Part shown: piece after piece, positions 10,993 to 21,743 of the stretch | Layout of the letters: the number at the start of each line of letters is the position of its first letter | Position numbering within the stretch: position 1 is the stretch's first letter | Assembly: GCF_030272615.1 (NCBI RefSeq) | Contig: NC_081413.1 | Span: forward strand, 554,927,136 to 554,991,135 | DNA from: Cryptomeria japonica | Lineage: Eukaryota; Streptophyta; Pinopsida; Cupressales; Cupressaceae | Length of the DNA stretch: 64,000 nt | Direction: 5' to 3' | Position numbers and translations under genes: made by a program | Notes under the pieces: generated by a model | Seen by the model: the letters and a program-made list of their open reading frames with translations, nothing else | The model's database searches: none | What the model was told of the DNA's origin: nothing

Positions 10993-11769
10993 ATGCGTGA
11001 ACTAATGTATTTCTTTGAAAAATCCTGCTTTGAATCTAGTTTATCTGGAATGGCATCGTCTTCTAAACCAATAGAAAGATTAATGATTACATCTGAACCT
11101 GTGGAAGTTGTTGAAGCGGAACAAATTGTGTCTTATAATTCTTTATCACAAGTTCCTAGTGGTGTTGTAGTGAAAGGAGATTTGTCCAGCTACATTGATT
11201 GCAAGATTGAGGATTTACGATCATTGTCGATATATTCTCAGTTAAAATCCCTTTGCGATGAGAATGGAAAGATTCAAATAGAATATATTAGGGTTTATGA
11301 AAAAGGTTTTCATAATGCAACTTACTTTCTTGAATATTTTGAAGAAGAACATATCCGAATTATTTTGAGTCGAGTTCATGGAGAAAACATGTATTTAGAA
11401 AGGACTCATACTATAACCAAGGAAGCTATTCAAGCTATAACTAGTTTTTACTCAACTAGTGAAGTACTTGTGTTGAGGAGTATTTCAAAAGAGATAGTAT
11501 ACACTCTAACCGGATCAACATCTGATAAGTGTGCTTTTTCTGTCAATAACATCAGGGACCCAATGGTAAAGTTGGTAGCTATGGTTATAGGCTACCGGGT
11601 ATTTTATTCTAGCAGATCAAATAGTGTTCCATTAGCAGCGGTGCATACTGCTTACAAGATGATAGCTGGAAATGCTAATTATGACCTATGTGAGGCCATA
11701 AGGAGCCAATTAATATTAAATATTCAGTCCATCAGAAAGGACAATAGTCTAAAGTTTAAATTTGGATAG
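10993..11769 (+). CDS. E3 ORF2, N-terminal conserved domain
   Basis: 258 open codons; the ATG at 11050 (MASSSKPIERL) fits the starts of the sister copies better than the first Met. Conserved blocks shared with D, E and H include a Y-I-D/H-C/S-K/N-I/L-E/D-D-L block, the motif LSRVHGE and an H-x-ITKEAI-x-AI block. Later comes V-x-M-V-IGYRV with SSRSNSVPLAAVHTAYKMI, then CEAIRSQLILNIQSI, ending KFKFG. These blocks recur at 15929-16500 (D), 54874-55554 (E) and 50523-51337 (H). The family is unknown to me. The motif-plus-short-helices style faintly recalls plant transposon-associated domains with a V-R-G...I-x-x-LGLP pattern, but this is untested. It sits where copia pol would be. Confidence 0.75.
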   Translation: MRELMYFFEKSCFESSLSGMASSSKPIERLMITSEPVEVVEAEQIVSYNSLSQVPSGVVVKGDLSSYIDCKIEDLRSLSIYSQLKSLCDENGKIQIEYIRVYEKGFHNATYFLEYFEEEHIRIILSRVHGENMYLERTHTITKEAIQAITSFYSTSEVLVLRSISKEIVYTLTGSTSDKCAFSVNNIRDPMVKLVAMVIGYRVFYSSRSNSVPLAAVHTAYKMIAGNANYDLCEAIRSQLILNIQSIRKDNSLKFKFG

Positions 11770-12881
11770 TTATTGATCGGTCTATTCTTTTATTTCCATA
11801 ATTTTCTACTAGGAATAGGTAATCTTAAATGGTCCTAGGACCTACCGGTATCTACCCAGATTAAGAAGAGTATCAAGGCTATGAAGAAAACCTTTTTTGC
11901 TGCAATGAACAAATACTCCAATGAGCATAAGAGTAAGATTGCCTGAGGATGTTGTAAAACATTTTGCTAAGGACATTGTTTTCATAGTTACCACTGGTTT
12001 CTATTTAAGGGAGGCAATTGAACCTAGAGAAGAAGAAATGGAAGATATGAGCTATGAGGTCAACTATGACTTACTGATTGGTTATGCTAATAACCTATTG
12101 GCATCTCCAAAGGATAAAAGAAAGAAAAATTGAATGTTGTTGAAGATCAGACTGCACAAGCCGGAACTAGTATTGTCCTACCATGAGTGGTAAAGGTAAG
12201 AAAAAGAAGGCTGAGAAAGCACCTTTGGTGATGAAAAATATAAGAGTGACATGAAGTGTCCAAACCAAAAAGGAACCAACACCTAAAGTTTATCCAAGGA
12301 AGGAGAATGCATCTAAGAAAAGAGGTCAGAAACTTATTCTCCAAGCAGAATCTAAAGGTACTAACACTGAGGAAGAATCCAAGAAAATGAAAGCAACCAA
12401 TAGAGTAGCAAAGAAAATGAAGGAAGTGTCAAAGGCAATTGTGCCTTTTGATATTTCAACTTACAATCCTAAGACTACCTTTGAGAGGAAAATTAAGACA
12501 TTAGGGAGAAATAGATTTGACAATATCAAAGAACATTTTGATTCTTTCACTGAAGATGAAAAGGAGCAAATCATTCAATAGGTAATCAATCATTTGTGTC
12601 ATTACAATAGATTACCACATGATCTTGAAAAGGATATCTCTAATTCCTTGTATATTATTCTTTTAAATAAATGGGAGGAAGCAATAAACAAAGAAAAAGG
12701 AATCATAGATGATGTATTTGTACAATATTTTCCTGAGTTGTCAAAGGATGAGTTGAATGAATTGGTTGATAAGTATAAAGTTCATTTTGCTTACAAAATG
12801 AGAAGATTGAAGCTGATCAATGGAAAAGTGCAACCTGTTGAGATTGAGACTCATCATATTGCTTGTAATATCAAACACTAA
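11770..12881 (+). pseudogene. E3 ORF2, middle part
   Basis: Continues the order seen in the other copies. The RVRLPEDVVKHFAKDIVFIV block at 11921 corresponds to RIRIPKKIVEKYSTDICFMV in E and ARERLPRSIVDKYDKEICFVI in H. Next comes EDMSYEVNYDLLIGYANNLL (12040-12100; H and D have MGYEV...). A strongly basic stretch follows (SGKGKKKKAEKA, PRKENASKKRGQK; 12180-12420), then a helical segment with FDSFTEDEKEQII and LEKDISNSLYIILLNKWEEA (12480-12680). Stops fall between these blocks. The basic run could be a nuclear localisation or nucleic-acid-binding segment (inference). Confidence 0.65.
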
Positions 12882-14172
12882 GAAGATCTTATACATTACT
12901 CTAAGGATGAGCAAGATATTATTGATCGACTTGAAATGGATGAAGAAGAAGTTGTACAAGATGATGTGGTCTATCCTGTCAAGAAGAAGGATGACACTAT
13001 CATCCAAGTTGTTGATGATATTCAAGATACAATTGATCTATCTAGAGACATCATTGTACCAGATATGTAGCCACCTGAAATCACTGAATTACAAGTTACA
13101 TCAGTTGAGAAACTAGTAACTCAACCAAGAGTGGATGTTCCACTAGCAAAGGAACAACCTGAGAAACCCCAATCCCCACCGGTTTCACAGAACATTCAGA
13201 AGGAATCTAATGAAAATGTTGACAAGCAGATTTCTGAATAGGAAACATAGAAAGGAAAAGAGAAAGCCATTGTCAAGGTAACATCTTGTGAACCGACAAA
13301 AAAATTAGTCATTCAGCAGACTGATGAAGATGATGATGACATTAGGCATATCAGGGCCTATAATTGTTGATAATATGAGTACATCTGAAATGATGAAGAT
13401 TGCAACTATCATGCAATCTGGAGCACACAAGAAGAGACTTAAAGAGAAAAGAATGGAAGTTGAAACAATTTCTAATGTAGTAGATATTTTATCAAGTCTA
13501 CTACCAGAAACTTCTATAGGACATCTGACAACCCCTATTAGAAAACTTGGTCAATTGGTTGTTGATGCATTTGACCAAATTAAGTCACTTGAAGAAGCAA
13601 CACAAACTTATGCTAAGAAGAGTTATAGGAAGAGGCATGGAGAACAACTTATGAAAGCAATTGATATAGGGAAACTTGATCTATCTTTGAATAAAGATTT
13701 GTTAAGAAAAGCTATTGAAATAGGAGGCAAATATCTTTCTTCTACTTCTAATGTTTCATTCTTTTATTCTGATATCAATAAAAGGCAAACTGAAACATAG
13801 CAAGAGCTAGAAAAGATATGCAATGCATATGTACCACTTCAAGACTCTATTTTTGCTTTTAGCAAATCTGTGGATGATTTGCACAACAGGTTGGATACCT
13901 ATGATCTTCAAAAAGCAAAAAGACTTCACTCACTGAAATAATTTAAGAGTCTACTCACATTCCAAGTGGACATACTGGAGAGAGCCTACAAGAATGCAAA
14001 AGCTATTTTAGCTACTCCAGAAACCTGTACACTTGATTCCATGGAAGAGTTCTGTACACAGATTATGTCTACACTTGAGTACACTAAGAACATACTAGAA
14101 ACATGGAAACATGCCTTATCATAGTTGAAGAGGAACTTTAATGTTATTTTCATGAGACTTGCAAATGCATGA
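12882..14172 (+). pseudogene. E3 ORF2, C-terminal helical part
   Basis: An acidic linker (12890-13330) is followed by an open stretch 13324-13800 with VVDILSSLLPETSIGHL and LSLNKDLLRKAIEIGGKY, both nearly repeated in D. The helical tail to 14172 includes ILERAYKNAKAILATPETC and ILETWKHAL. Predicted alpha-helical with heptad-like Leu/Ile spacing. In-frame stops at 13798 and later. The end is taken as the TGA after MRLANA, which sits just before the 3' non-coding block in all copies. Confidence 0.65.
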
Positions 14173-14441
14173 ATCTTGATTCAATTTTTCAAGTTTTTGT
14201 ATATGTAAAACATTTTGATACAAACTTTTCTATATATATATATATATATATATATTTGCTTTTCAATTTGGCAATGTTGTCAAAGGGGGAGTAGAAATAT
14301 GTATGTGTGTTTTTGAGATTTTTTTATGATATATGTAGTAAGGGGGAGTATGTTTATATGTGTATATTTTTTTTGTAAGCACACTTAGCAGTATTACTAT
14401 AAAATTTTCTAAGTGTTGCCATCAATGCCAAAGGGGGAGAT
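14173..14441 (+). promoter_or_regulatory. 3' non-coding block of E3: TA microsatellite and three polypurine motifs
   Basis: (TA)n run at about 14231-14256. Purine motifs are CAAAGGGGGAG at 14281-14291, TAAGGGGGAG at 14339-14348 and CCAAAGGGGGAGAT at 14429-14441, the last abutting the 3' LTR. No coding. Confidence 0.75.
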
Positions 14442-15534
14442 TGTTGGCTTGATGATGATTGTAATGAATTCATCATATATTGTTATTGATGAAACACATA
14501 CACACACATATATTCATATTATCTACTGGTGTAACTTTAAAGTTGTTTATACTACAACTGGTATACTAGAGGTTTATCTCTAACCGGTACTTGGTGACAA
14601 TCGATATATATATGGAGACAACCAGTGGATATACATAACTCGACATCAACATGAAGATCCAACAGAGATTATCATATGAGCATCAAGGATAATGATTTAT
14701 ATGTTTAACTCCAACCGATATTCATTGTTCCAATCAGTATTCATTGATTATGTGATGAGTTATCACAAGTCGTGATGAGTTATCCTTACCGACAAGATTT
14801 GATTGTATTTTTGTGATGAGTTATGATCACTTGACTAGATACATTGCACCTAGGTAATTGTGTTATGATTTCTAGAGGCTGACATGAAATCTAAAAAGTC
14901 TATATATTGACATCACAATGAATTATTTTGTATGAGAGAAAGTGATATGCTATGTGTAAAGGCAAAAGTGTTGAGTCACAGAGTTTGTTGGTAAAAAGGA
15001 GTTAAGTGCACAAAAGAGGATATATACAAGCAATTTGTGCTACTACTAGATCACATCATCTGTTGTTTTCTAATCACTATAATAGTCAAATCCCCTAACT
15101 AGGTAAGCTCTAACAAGCTTCATTGTTCAAATCCTCTAACCGGGTGATCCATTAGTTTGGATTTAGAAATCCTCCACTGAGGTTACTCCTTATAGGGTAC
15201 TACCTTTTACAGGGTATATATTTTAACTAAGCTTTGGGATCTTTAATAGGATTCGCTCCTAGCAGATCATTTGTAGACCCTAATCAGTTAACTATCTATT
15301 ATTGTAGATAGTTAACTTATGATTCCCATCTCATCGTGGTTTTTACCTATTTGGGTTTCCCACGTATAAACACTTGTGTTATGGTGGATGTTTTACTTAT
15401 TGTGGATGTTGTAATATCATTTTTTATTGCATGCATATTGTTTAACAAACTTGTTAAGTTTATCTACTGGTTAGTGTTTAAAGTAGTACTATTTTTGGTG
15501 TCACTGATTCACCCCCCCCTCTTAGTGCTTTACA
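14442..15534 (+). repeat. 3' LTR of E3, right end clipped
   Basis: Starts TGTTGGCTTGATGATGATTG and matches the 5' LTR along its length, including the poly-C block near 15506-15530. It stops at CTTTACA, about nine bases before the end of the 5' LTR. The next bases belong to the minus-strand ORF2 of D. Confidence 0.87.
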
Positions 15535-16625
15535 ACTTAAAGGTTCCAAATATTGTCGCATTAGAATCTACCAGTTGTGCTAGGAGATGATCAACATAAG
15601 CAGTCACAATATCAGCTTCTACTTCATAGCCCATGGGCATAACCCATGATGTCCTAGGTTCTACTACCTCCATTTGACATGTGTTAGTATCAACCATGAA
15701 AAAAATAGAATCTTCATACCTTTAAAAAAAATTCTCCAATATGATTTCTCTAGCATGCATGCTCTTTTGGAAGTCTTAAAAATATCCCCAAATAATCTTT
15801 GTAAACTCATTTCCAGTCATCTTGATATTGTTCTTGATTTGTAACATTGCTAGTGTACCTTCTGACCACTGAATATCAATGATACCAGGAAAGGAGTTCC
15901 GAAAATAGAAAAACAAACATATGATCAGCTATCCAAATTTAAATTTGTATCTTTTTTCCTTCTTTATTGATTCAAGGTTCAGTATCAACTGGGTTCTTAG
16001 GGCTTCTGCAAGATCATAGTCTGGTTTTTCTTTTATAATTTGGTAAGCTATGTGGATTACAACTTTGGGAATGCTATTTGTTCTACTTGAATGATAAACC
16101 CCTATATCTGATGGCCATAGATGCAAATTTCACCTCAGGACCTTCAATCTCATTTATAGTCATTGCTCGACCATCCCATTTAGACTTTGTCAGTTTAGCT
16201 ACATTATCCTTAGGGATTGATCTTAACACATGAACTTCATTGGTGGTAGATAATCTAGTGACAACATGAATAGAATCCTTCGTAATCTTATGTGGTCAAT
16301 CAAGCCACATAAACTGATTGTGTATTATTCTCAAGACATATTGGATATGGTCTTCTTCGAATTCATCATGAAATTTCAATGCATGGTGAAAACCCTTATT
16401 GATAACCCTTCTGAATTGATCCTTTAATACACCTTGTTTATCACATAGTGTTCAAAATTGGTTAAAGATTGCAAACTTTCCCAAATCCTCCAATTTACTA
16501 TGAATGTAGGATCTAACATCTTCAACATGCAGAACACCATAGGGTACGTTGGATAGAGCTCTAGTTGGATCGATTTCAATCAACTTATGTGGATACTTTT
16601 TAAATTCCAGTCGAGGCCTTTTAGT
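15535..16625 (-). pseudogene. D ORF2, N-terminal domain
   Basis: Read right to left: YPHKLIEIDPTRALSNVPYG, RSYIHSKLEDLGKFAIFNQ, then a frame with degraded RVHGE motif (RIIHNQF) and PHKITKDSI. Next come NSIPKVVIHIAYQIIKEKPDYDLAEALRTQL ending KFKFG (16126-15929), a block like FQKSMHAREI and finally MGYEVEADIVTAYVDHLLA. It runs into the E3 insertion at 15535 and continues at 8188. Stops and frameshifts throughout. The order is the same as in E3, E and H, so this is ORF2 and not chance coding. Identified only by comparison inside the window. Confidence 0.72.
16542..16625. repeat. 84-bp direct repeat, left copy
   Basis: Begins GGGTACGTTGGATAG. It aligns without gaps to 17888-17971 with 12 substitutions by eye, 11 of them transitions. 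The two copies sit exactly on either side of the solo LTR 16626-17887. Encodes the YPHKLIE...ALSNVP piece of ORF2 on the minus strand. Confidence 0.8.
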
Positions 16626-17887
16626 TGTTGGAAATATGAAGGAATTGATTATGTGTTGCATTTATGTTTTGTCATTGATGTCAACACTAGCTATTATGAT
16701 TGGTTATCGACAAACATATTTTGTTTACCGACAAAAGAACCAGTGTTACCGGCAGAAGGGACTATTAGTTGATTACTACCGACATGTTTGGCTCAATGGA
16801 ATATGTTTGGTTTAGTGTGTTGCATATTTTTGGAGTATGTTTTGGTCAATTGGTATTGACTTGATGATCACATGCTATCATACATTCTAGTAATCCTATA
16901 CTGGTAAGAGTTTAGGGCTTTACTAACAGAGCTTTTACTAAGAATCTTTGACGGGATGCATAAATGGTGTTGGTGCGGCTTCTAGATGGAATTCAAGATG
17001 CTGAAGGTGATCTTTGTTTGTGCCTTGACTAATTGGAGACATCGCTTTGGCATGGTGGACCCAAATCAGGTCTGGTATCTATCTAGGTTACGAACCAATA
17101 TCATGTAACGTGCTATTAAGTGTTCTCTACCTGTTACTGGGATGATTTATGGATTGGTTAATGTTGTTTTGGTCTAGAGATGATATGGTATATCATTGTA
17201 ATATGGATATACGTAATGATCTTATTGTAATATCTTCTAGGTGGCCAACCTAATTGGTTTAGGCCTTAGGGTTTGTATAAATTGATGTAAGATCTCATTA
17301 TAGATCGCGGTCGAGATCATGGATGAAATATGTGAATAATGTAATACCATTCATGTAGAGGATTTGGTTGATCATTGAAGATCAAATTGGGTTTATGTAA
17401 GAGGTCAAAGGCCTTCAATATTGAGCCTAATCGAGACTGTAATCAGGCATGGTAGATGCTATCATTGGCAGTTCATTCTTCTAGATTGTTGTCCAATTAT
17501 ATTCAGGTGGTTATAACCTCTATGTAGTTAGTGAGACTCCTTTTTAATGAGCAATATGCTTTAGGCAGTGTGCCTCCCTGCATGTGTTGGCCCCTTATTG
17601 TATCACATACTTTCTACAAAAGTATTATCTAACTATGGGTAGGATTCCCACCATGGTTTTTCCCTTTAACAGGTTTTCGACGTACAAATCATGGTGTTAT
17701 GTGGTATGGTTGCATTGTGTTAATTCTTTGTTTCATTCTTAAGTTTTATTACTTACTGGTATATGTTTCTTCTATTACGGTATTCATGTTTATGTGCTCT
17801 GGTTAAAGGTTATAAAGTGGTTCGATTGATATAATCTATTGACAACTAATTCACCCCCCCTCTCAGTTGTCCACCAGTTATTCTACA
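16626..17887 (+). repeat. solo LTR inside D
   Basis: TGTTGGAAATATG at the left and TTCTACA at the right (TG...CA). It shares with the other LTRs the CCCACCATGGTTTTTCCC block (17648-17668), a TTAGTGAGACTCC-TTTT stretch near 17530 and CACCCCCCCTCTCAGT near 17852. No internal region and no second LTR adjoin it, hence a solo LTR, plus orientation. It is flanked by an 84-bp direct repeat instead of a 5-bp one. Confidence 0.75.
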
Positions 17888-17971
17888 GGGTACGTTAGAT
17901 AGGGCTGCAGTTGGATTGGTTTCAATCAACTTATGTGGATACCTCTTGAATTTTGGTCGAGGCCTTTCAGT
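17888..17971. repeat. 84-bp direct repeat, right copy
   Basis: Partner of 16542-16625; same length, no gaps, about 86 percent identical by eye. Confidence 0.8.
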
Positions 17972-18046
17972 AACATCAACAAAGTGTGGTGTATCCATAG
18001 TGAAACTCAAACACAGAATCGAATTCACAGATAAATACCTTTTCAC
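17888..18046 (-). pseudogene. D-type ORF2, N-terminus
   Basis: Minus-strand frame starting near 18046 with MDTPHFVDV in its middle, then ERPRPKFKRYPHKLIETNPTAALSNVP, where it hits the solo LTR. The last 26 codons are the part duplicated to the left of that LTR. It gives the true N-terminus of ORF2, which fits MASSSKPIERL of E3 and MASYFVPEF of H by position. The region 18047-18440 to its right is non-coding spacer between Gag and ORF2, about the same length as in E3. Confidence 0.65.
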
Positions 18047-18440
18047 TTTCTTTGTTGCTAGGGTTTCTGGTTAGAAGACACTTTCACTGATCCACAAATC
18101 CACAGGTCTTTGCAATCCGATGTCAACTAAGCCAAGGTAGAAGTAAAATGTTCTTCTCTGATTCAGTCACTCTCCAAATGCTCTCGAGAATGAAAAGGTA
18201 ACAAATGAAACTTGTAAAACACTTTTATTGACCTTTTACAAACTGCATTTAGTGCTATACCGGTTGATCAAACCCTAAACACCATTTGACCCTAAAAACT
18301 TGCTACCAATTTCCAAAACACATCTAACATATTGGTTTCAACTCAAAATCACTTCACAACATCACAATGCATCAAAGTGTGCAGATTTAACTTACCACAT
18401 AGTCCTTCCGAGAGTTCAGAAATAGATCTTACAATAAGCT

Positions 18441-18740
18441 CTATTTTAACGGTGATGAATTCTCCACACTAGGTGAAGAATTAGGGTCTTCCGATGATTT
18501 GTCATCACTCTTCTTTCTCCAAATATTATTGATCTCTTCTCTGCTCTCTTCCACATCAACTTTCTTCTTCCCTTTCCAGTCAACAAACTGATTTACATCT
18601 TCTTTCAGGACAGTCCTCCAATCTTCTAGCTCTTGACTCATCCATATGGTTAGGGCTTCCAATTCTCTCCTCAGATTTGACTTATCATCATTTATCTTTT
18701 CCACCTCATTAACCAATGCATCAATTTTTTCTTCCTCTAT
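18441..18740 (-). pseudogene. gag: D-type Gag remnant without zinc knuckles
   Basis: Minus-strand reading EEEKIDALVNEVEKINDDKSNLRRELEAL equals the coiled-coil start of E3 Gag. It then passes directly into the tail KGKKKVDVEESREEINNIWRKKSDD, ending at 18441. The whole central half with the zinc knuckles is missing compared with E3 (about 800 bases). Upstream it joins the LTR at about 18745 with no primer site or leader, so the 5' end of the internal region is also deleted. A two-fold deletion derivative. Confidence 0.72.
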
Positions 18741-18745
18741 TGGAA

Positions 18746-19630
18746 ACCAATAACGCTGAGAGCGAGAGCGTGAATCCGTGTTATACTGGAATAGAAGATT
18801 TTAGCTTTAACAAAACATACATACACCAACTGGTATACCCGTATATATAGAATTGAAAGAAGTAATGAAACCAATAAGCCAAACAAATAAATGAGAACCA
18901 TAGAATGTAGCTTTATACATGGAAAACCTCAATGAGGAAAAACCATGGTGGGATTTGTGACCCACAATATCAATTCATTGGTCATATGAAGAGATATTAC
19001 AATATATGTTGGGGCCTGCACTTGCATGAAGGCTTACAGCCTAGAGCACACTACTCATCACAAAAGGAGTCTCACTAACTATATAATAATCCAAACTACA
19101 ATCCAAAGAATGGTGAACTGCTTAGTATAGCATCTCCTATGCCAGAATACGGTTCCGATTTAAGCTTTGTATGTTCCAGTTAAAACCTCAATACCAGAAT
19201 AACCCTTACAATACAGTCTCTCTGATATTTTGCATTATATTACATCCATAACCTTATACCTTCATTTCTTCATTTTTCTATATATGCATATCGTATATAT
19301 ACCCTATACAAATTTATGCCTTATGTCGTCTTACAAGGATATATATAATTACACAATACATGTCGGCATTATAACATAAATGAATAACGATTAAACAAGT
19401 TGTTAATGCTGGATCCAAGATGTGTCGGCCTCCAATACCAATATCCTTTATCATACCATGTCAGCCTGCATTGAAGGTGACCAAATAAATCTTCTATCCT
19501 GCTAGTGTCGTTGCCGGTGTAGAGTCTATGAAGTGCCTGCCAGTATACCATATGAAGCCTGAACCCAAAAACATGTTGCCATAAATGACAACATAATAAA
19601 ACCTAACCAATAAAGTGTCAATTGCCAACA
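18746..19630 (-). repeat. LTR between D and E
   Basis: On the minus strand it starts TGTTGGCAATTGACAC at 19630, directly after a polypurine tract, so it is the 3' LTR of E. Its far end (GATTCACGCTCTCGCTCTCAGCG near 18757-18774) is a corrupted poly-C block, and Gag-coding sequence of D follows at once. Shared LTR blocks include the rc of CCCACCATGGTTTTTCC (near 18940) and the GAGTCTCACTAACT stretch (19070). The left boundary is uncertain by about 10 bases. Confidence 0.7.
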
Positions 19631-20740
19631 ATCTCCCCCTTTTACATTGATGGCAACACTCATGTGAAAAATGGTCATGGTTTGAACTGCTGGTTTCATC
19701 CTGCCATGCTCCCCTGAGCTGAATATGCAACATGCTCCAATACTCCAAATCTTTTTTTTTTTTTGTAACTCCCTCTAATGTATGAAAATCTTCATTCTTT
19801 TTCACTATGAAGCCTTTCATTCTTTTTCACATGTACACTACTCCCCCTTTGACATCAATGCCCAAAAATTATAAAAAGAAATGTCCAAGAATGATAACTG
19901 TGCATTGAATATCTCCCAAAAAAATGTTTTACTGAAGCTTGACCAATTTCAAGATTTCTGGGTAACTTTCTCTAATAACTCCACATAAGTATCCTAATGA
20001 GTTTTGAGTGTGCTAGAGATAGATACAAGTCCACTCAATAAATATGCAAGTGATTCTTTTGCATTAACTTCTGCTAGTGTGGGCTTACCAATTATATCCA
20101 TGCATTCCCTCCTAATTCATCAAAAGAGTTAGCAATATTAGCAATTTTGTCATGTACCTCTTTTATCTTTTCATCCACTCTTGTTGTAATAATCTCTATA
20201 TTGCAACATACCCTATATATTAGTACTTTGTTTCAAACAATTTTCTATAAAAATTAACTTCTCCTCAATCTTTTTCTTCTTTCTGTCAACGATCTGATCA
20301 AAAGCGGCTTTCTTAGCCAAAGTGAATTTTTCAAGTGCTAGATGGTTAGAGATCTACTGTAATGATTGAAAATCTTTAGAGATGTGTTATGTTATTATCT
20401 TAAGCTTTCCGGAAGAGTTTGCTTCATTCTCAATATTACACTCTGGGACCAATCTGTGCAAAGCAGTTATGGATTAATTTATAATCCCTTTGTTTGTGGT
20501 TCCTTCCTTCACCAGTTTCTGAGCAACCATCGTCATCAATTATGTGGGACTCATCTTTGTGATATTTTTCTTTTTCTATAGAGAAGTTTCAATTGTCAAT
20601 AATGATGTGTCAGCAACTAGTTCTCTACCGGATTCCCTTGTTTTCTTTGGTGATTTATCCTTTATTTCCTCCTCACTTGCATTGGTGGCTTCACCACTTA
20701 GTGCAGTCTATGCAACTGCCATTTCCTATCTAGGAATAGT
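19631..20740 (-). pseudogene. E ORF2, C-terminal end and 3' non-coding block
   Basis: The polypurine tract abuts the LTR at 19631, with a second one at 19841-19850 and a weaker one near 19708. From about 19940 to 20740 the minus strand holds remnants of an acidic, then helical C-terminal part with many stops. It joins across the H insertion to 53692 (TSD ATAGT at 20736-20740 and 53692-53696). Too decayed for a continuous translation; assigned by position and by the junction. Confidence 0.6.
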
Positions 20741-21551
20741 TGTTAGAATCAATGATAGTACCAAAGACACTGAGAGGGGGGGGTGAATCATTTTCTAACC
20801 GGTTTGATAGATATTTATACTTATTTAAAACTTTGCATCCCAAAATAGTGTACCGATAAATAAGAATTAATGCAGCAAATAAGAATAACAGAGACAACAT
20901 AGAGAACACACCATAACACAAGATATTTAATGAGGAAACCCAGTGTGGGAAAAACCTCGGTGGGATTTGTGACCCACAATATTCACTCACTAGCCAATGA
21001 ATAAATATTACTTACATGAGGGGCCTGCACATGCAAGAAGGCTAGTAGCCTAGAGCTCACTGCTCAACTACAAAATATAAGTCTCACTAACTTACAAAAT
21101 GGATAATTAAACCCAATACAATGTATTGCTCAAATCAGCATCAACTATGCTAGGTTTAGTACTGGTTTAAGCTTAGTCTATAACCAAAACCTCGCTGTCC
21201 TTATACAAAATTCTTCTATCAATTTTGCATCATATCATTCCTCTTCCATCACACACATCACTTACCAAAATGACCTACAAGACTTCATACATATATGAGT
21301 CTTTTATAATATACCAAGTCTACTTACAAACTAATAATTATATTACAATAGAAGATACTTCCATGTCGGCTTGAGTGCTAGTATATTGTTGCCGATGTAA
21401 GTGTTTGTTGGTGCCGGTGCTTTGTGATGTATGTAGAAATCTTAATGCCTGTGAATGCCAGTTAGCTGCCTATCAGTTTATCAATCAGTTTGACATCAAT
21501 GACAACACAACCATTCATAAACCATTCTCATAAGAGTGTAGAATGCCAAAA
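20741..21551 (-). repeat. 3' LTR of H
   Basis: 811 bp. The left end TGTTAGAATCAATGATAG equals that of the 5' LTR; the right end is CCAAAA for the 5' copy's CCAACA. The poly-G block (GAGAGGGGGGGGTGAATC, 20773-20790) is the reverse of the poly-C block of other LTRs. Confidence 0.88.
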
Positions 21552-21743
21552 ATCTACCCCTTTGGCATTGATGGCAACACTCATGAGAAAAATAAAAATC
21601 TGTTATCCAAAATTTGATATCCAAAAAGATGTGCTCCCCTAGAGCAAATGATATCCTCTAAATAAGCATTTTTATCCTCCACTACTCCCCCTTTGACATC
21701 AATGACAAAGGTTATCGAAAATAGTCAAACAAGTGTAAGAATT
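21552..21743 (-). promoter_or_regulatory. polypurine region of H
   Basis: CCAAAGGGGTAGAT (minus) abuts the LTR and has one purine-tract base changed. A better tract CAAAGGGGGAG lies at 21685-21695, with a weaker one near 21632. Non-coding. Confidence 0.65.

Larger units (their letters stand above)
8189..15534 (+). mobile_element. pol-less LTR retrotransposon E3
   Basis: 5' LTR 8189-9249, primer site 9252-9263, Gag 9312-10576, ORF2 about 10993-14172, polypurine tract 14429-14441, 3' LTR 14442-15534. There is no protease, RT, RNase H or integrase anywhere between the LTRs. It interrupts ORF2 of D: D's minus-strand reading runs from 15535 into 8188. No 5-bp duplication is visible (ATGAT left, ACTTA right). 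The 3' LTR also lacks the last bases present in the 5' copy (AGTCCATCA), so a small deletion removed the right end. Non-autonomous; it would need enzymes in trans. Confidence 0.88.

Noticed and set aside
14231-14256. TA dinucleotide run as possible origin or scaffold attachment site
   Set aside because: Simple microsatellite in a 3' untranslated region; nothing else supports a function.
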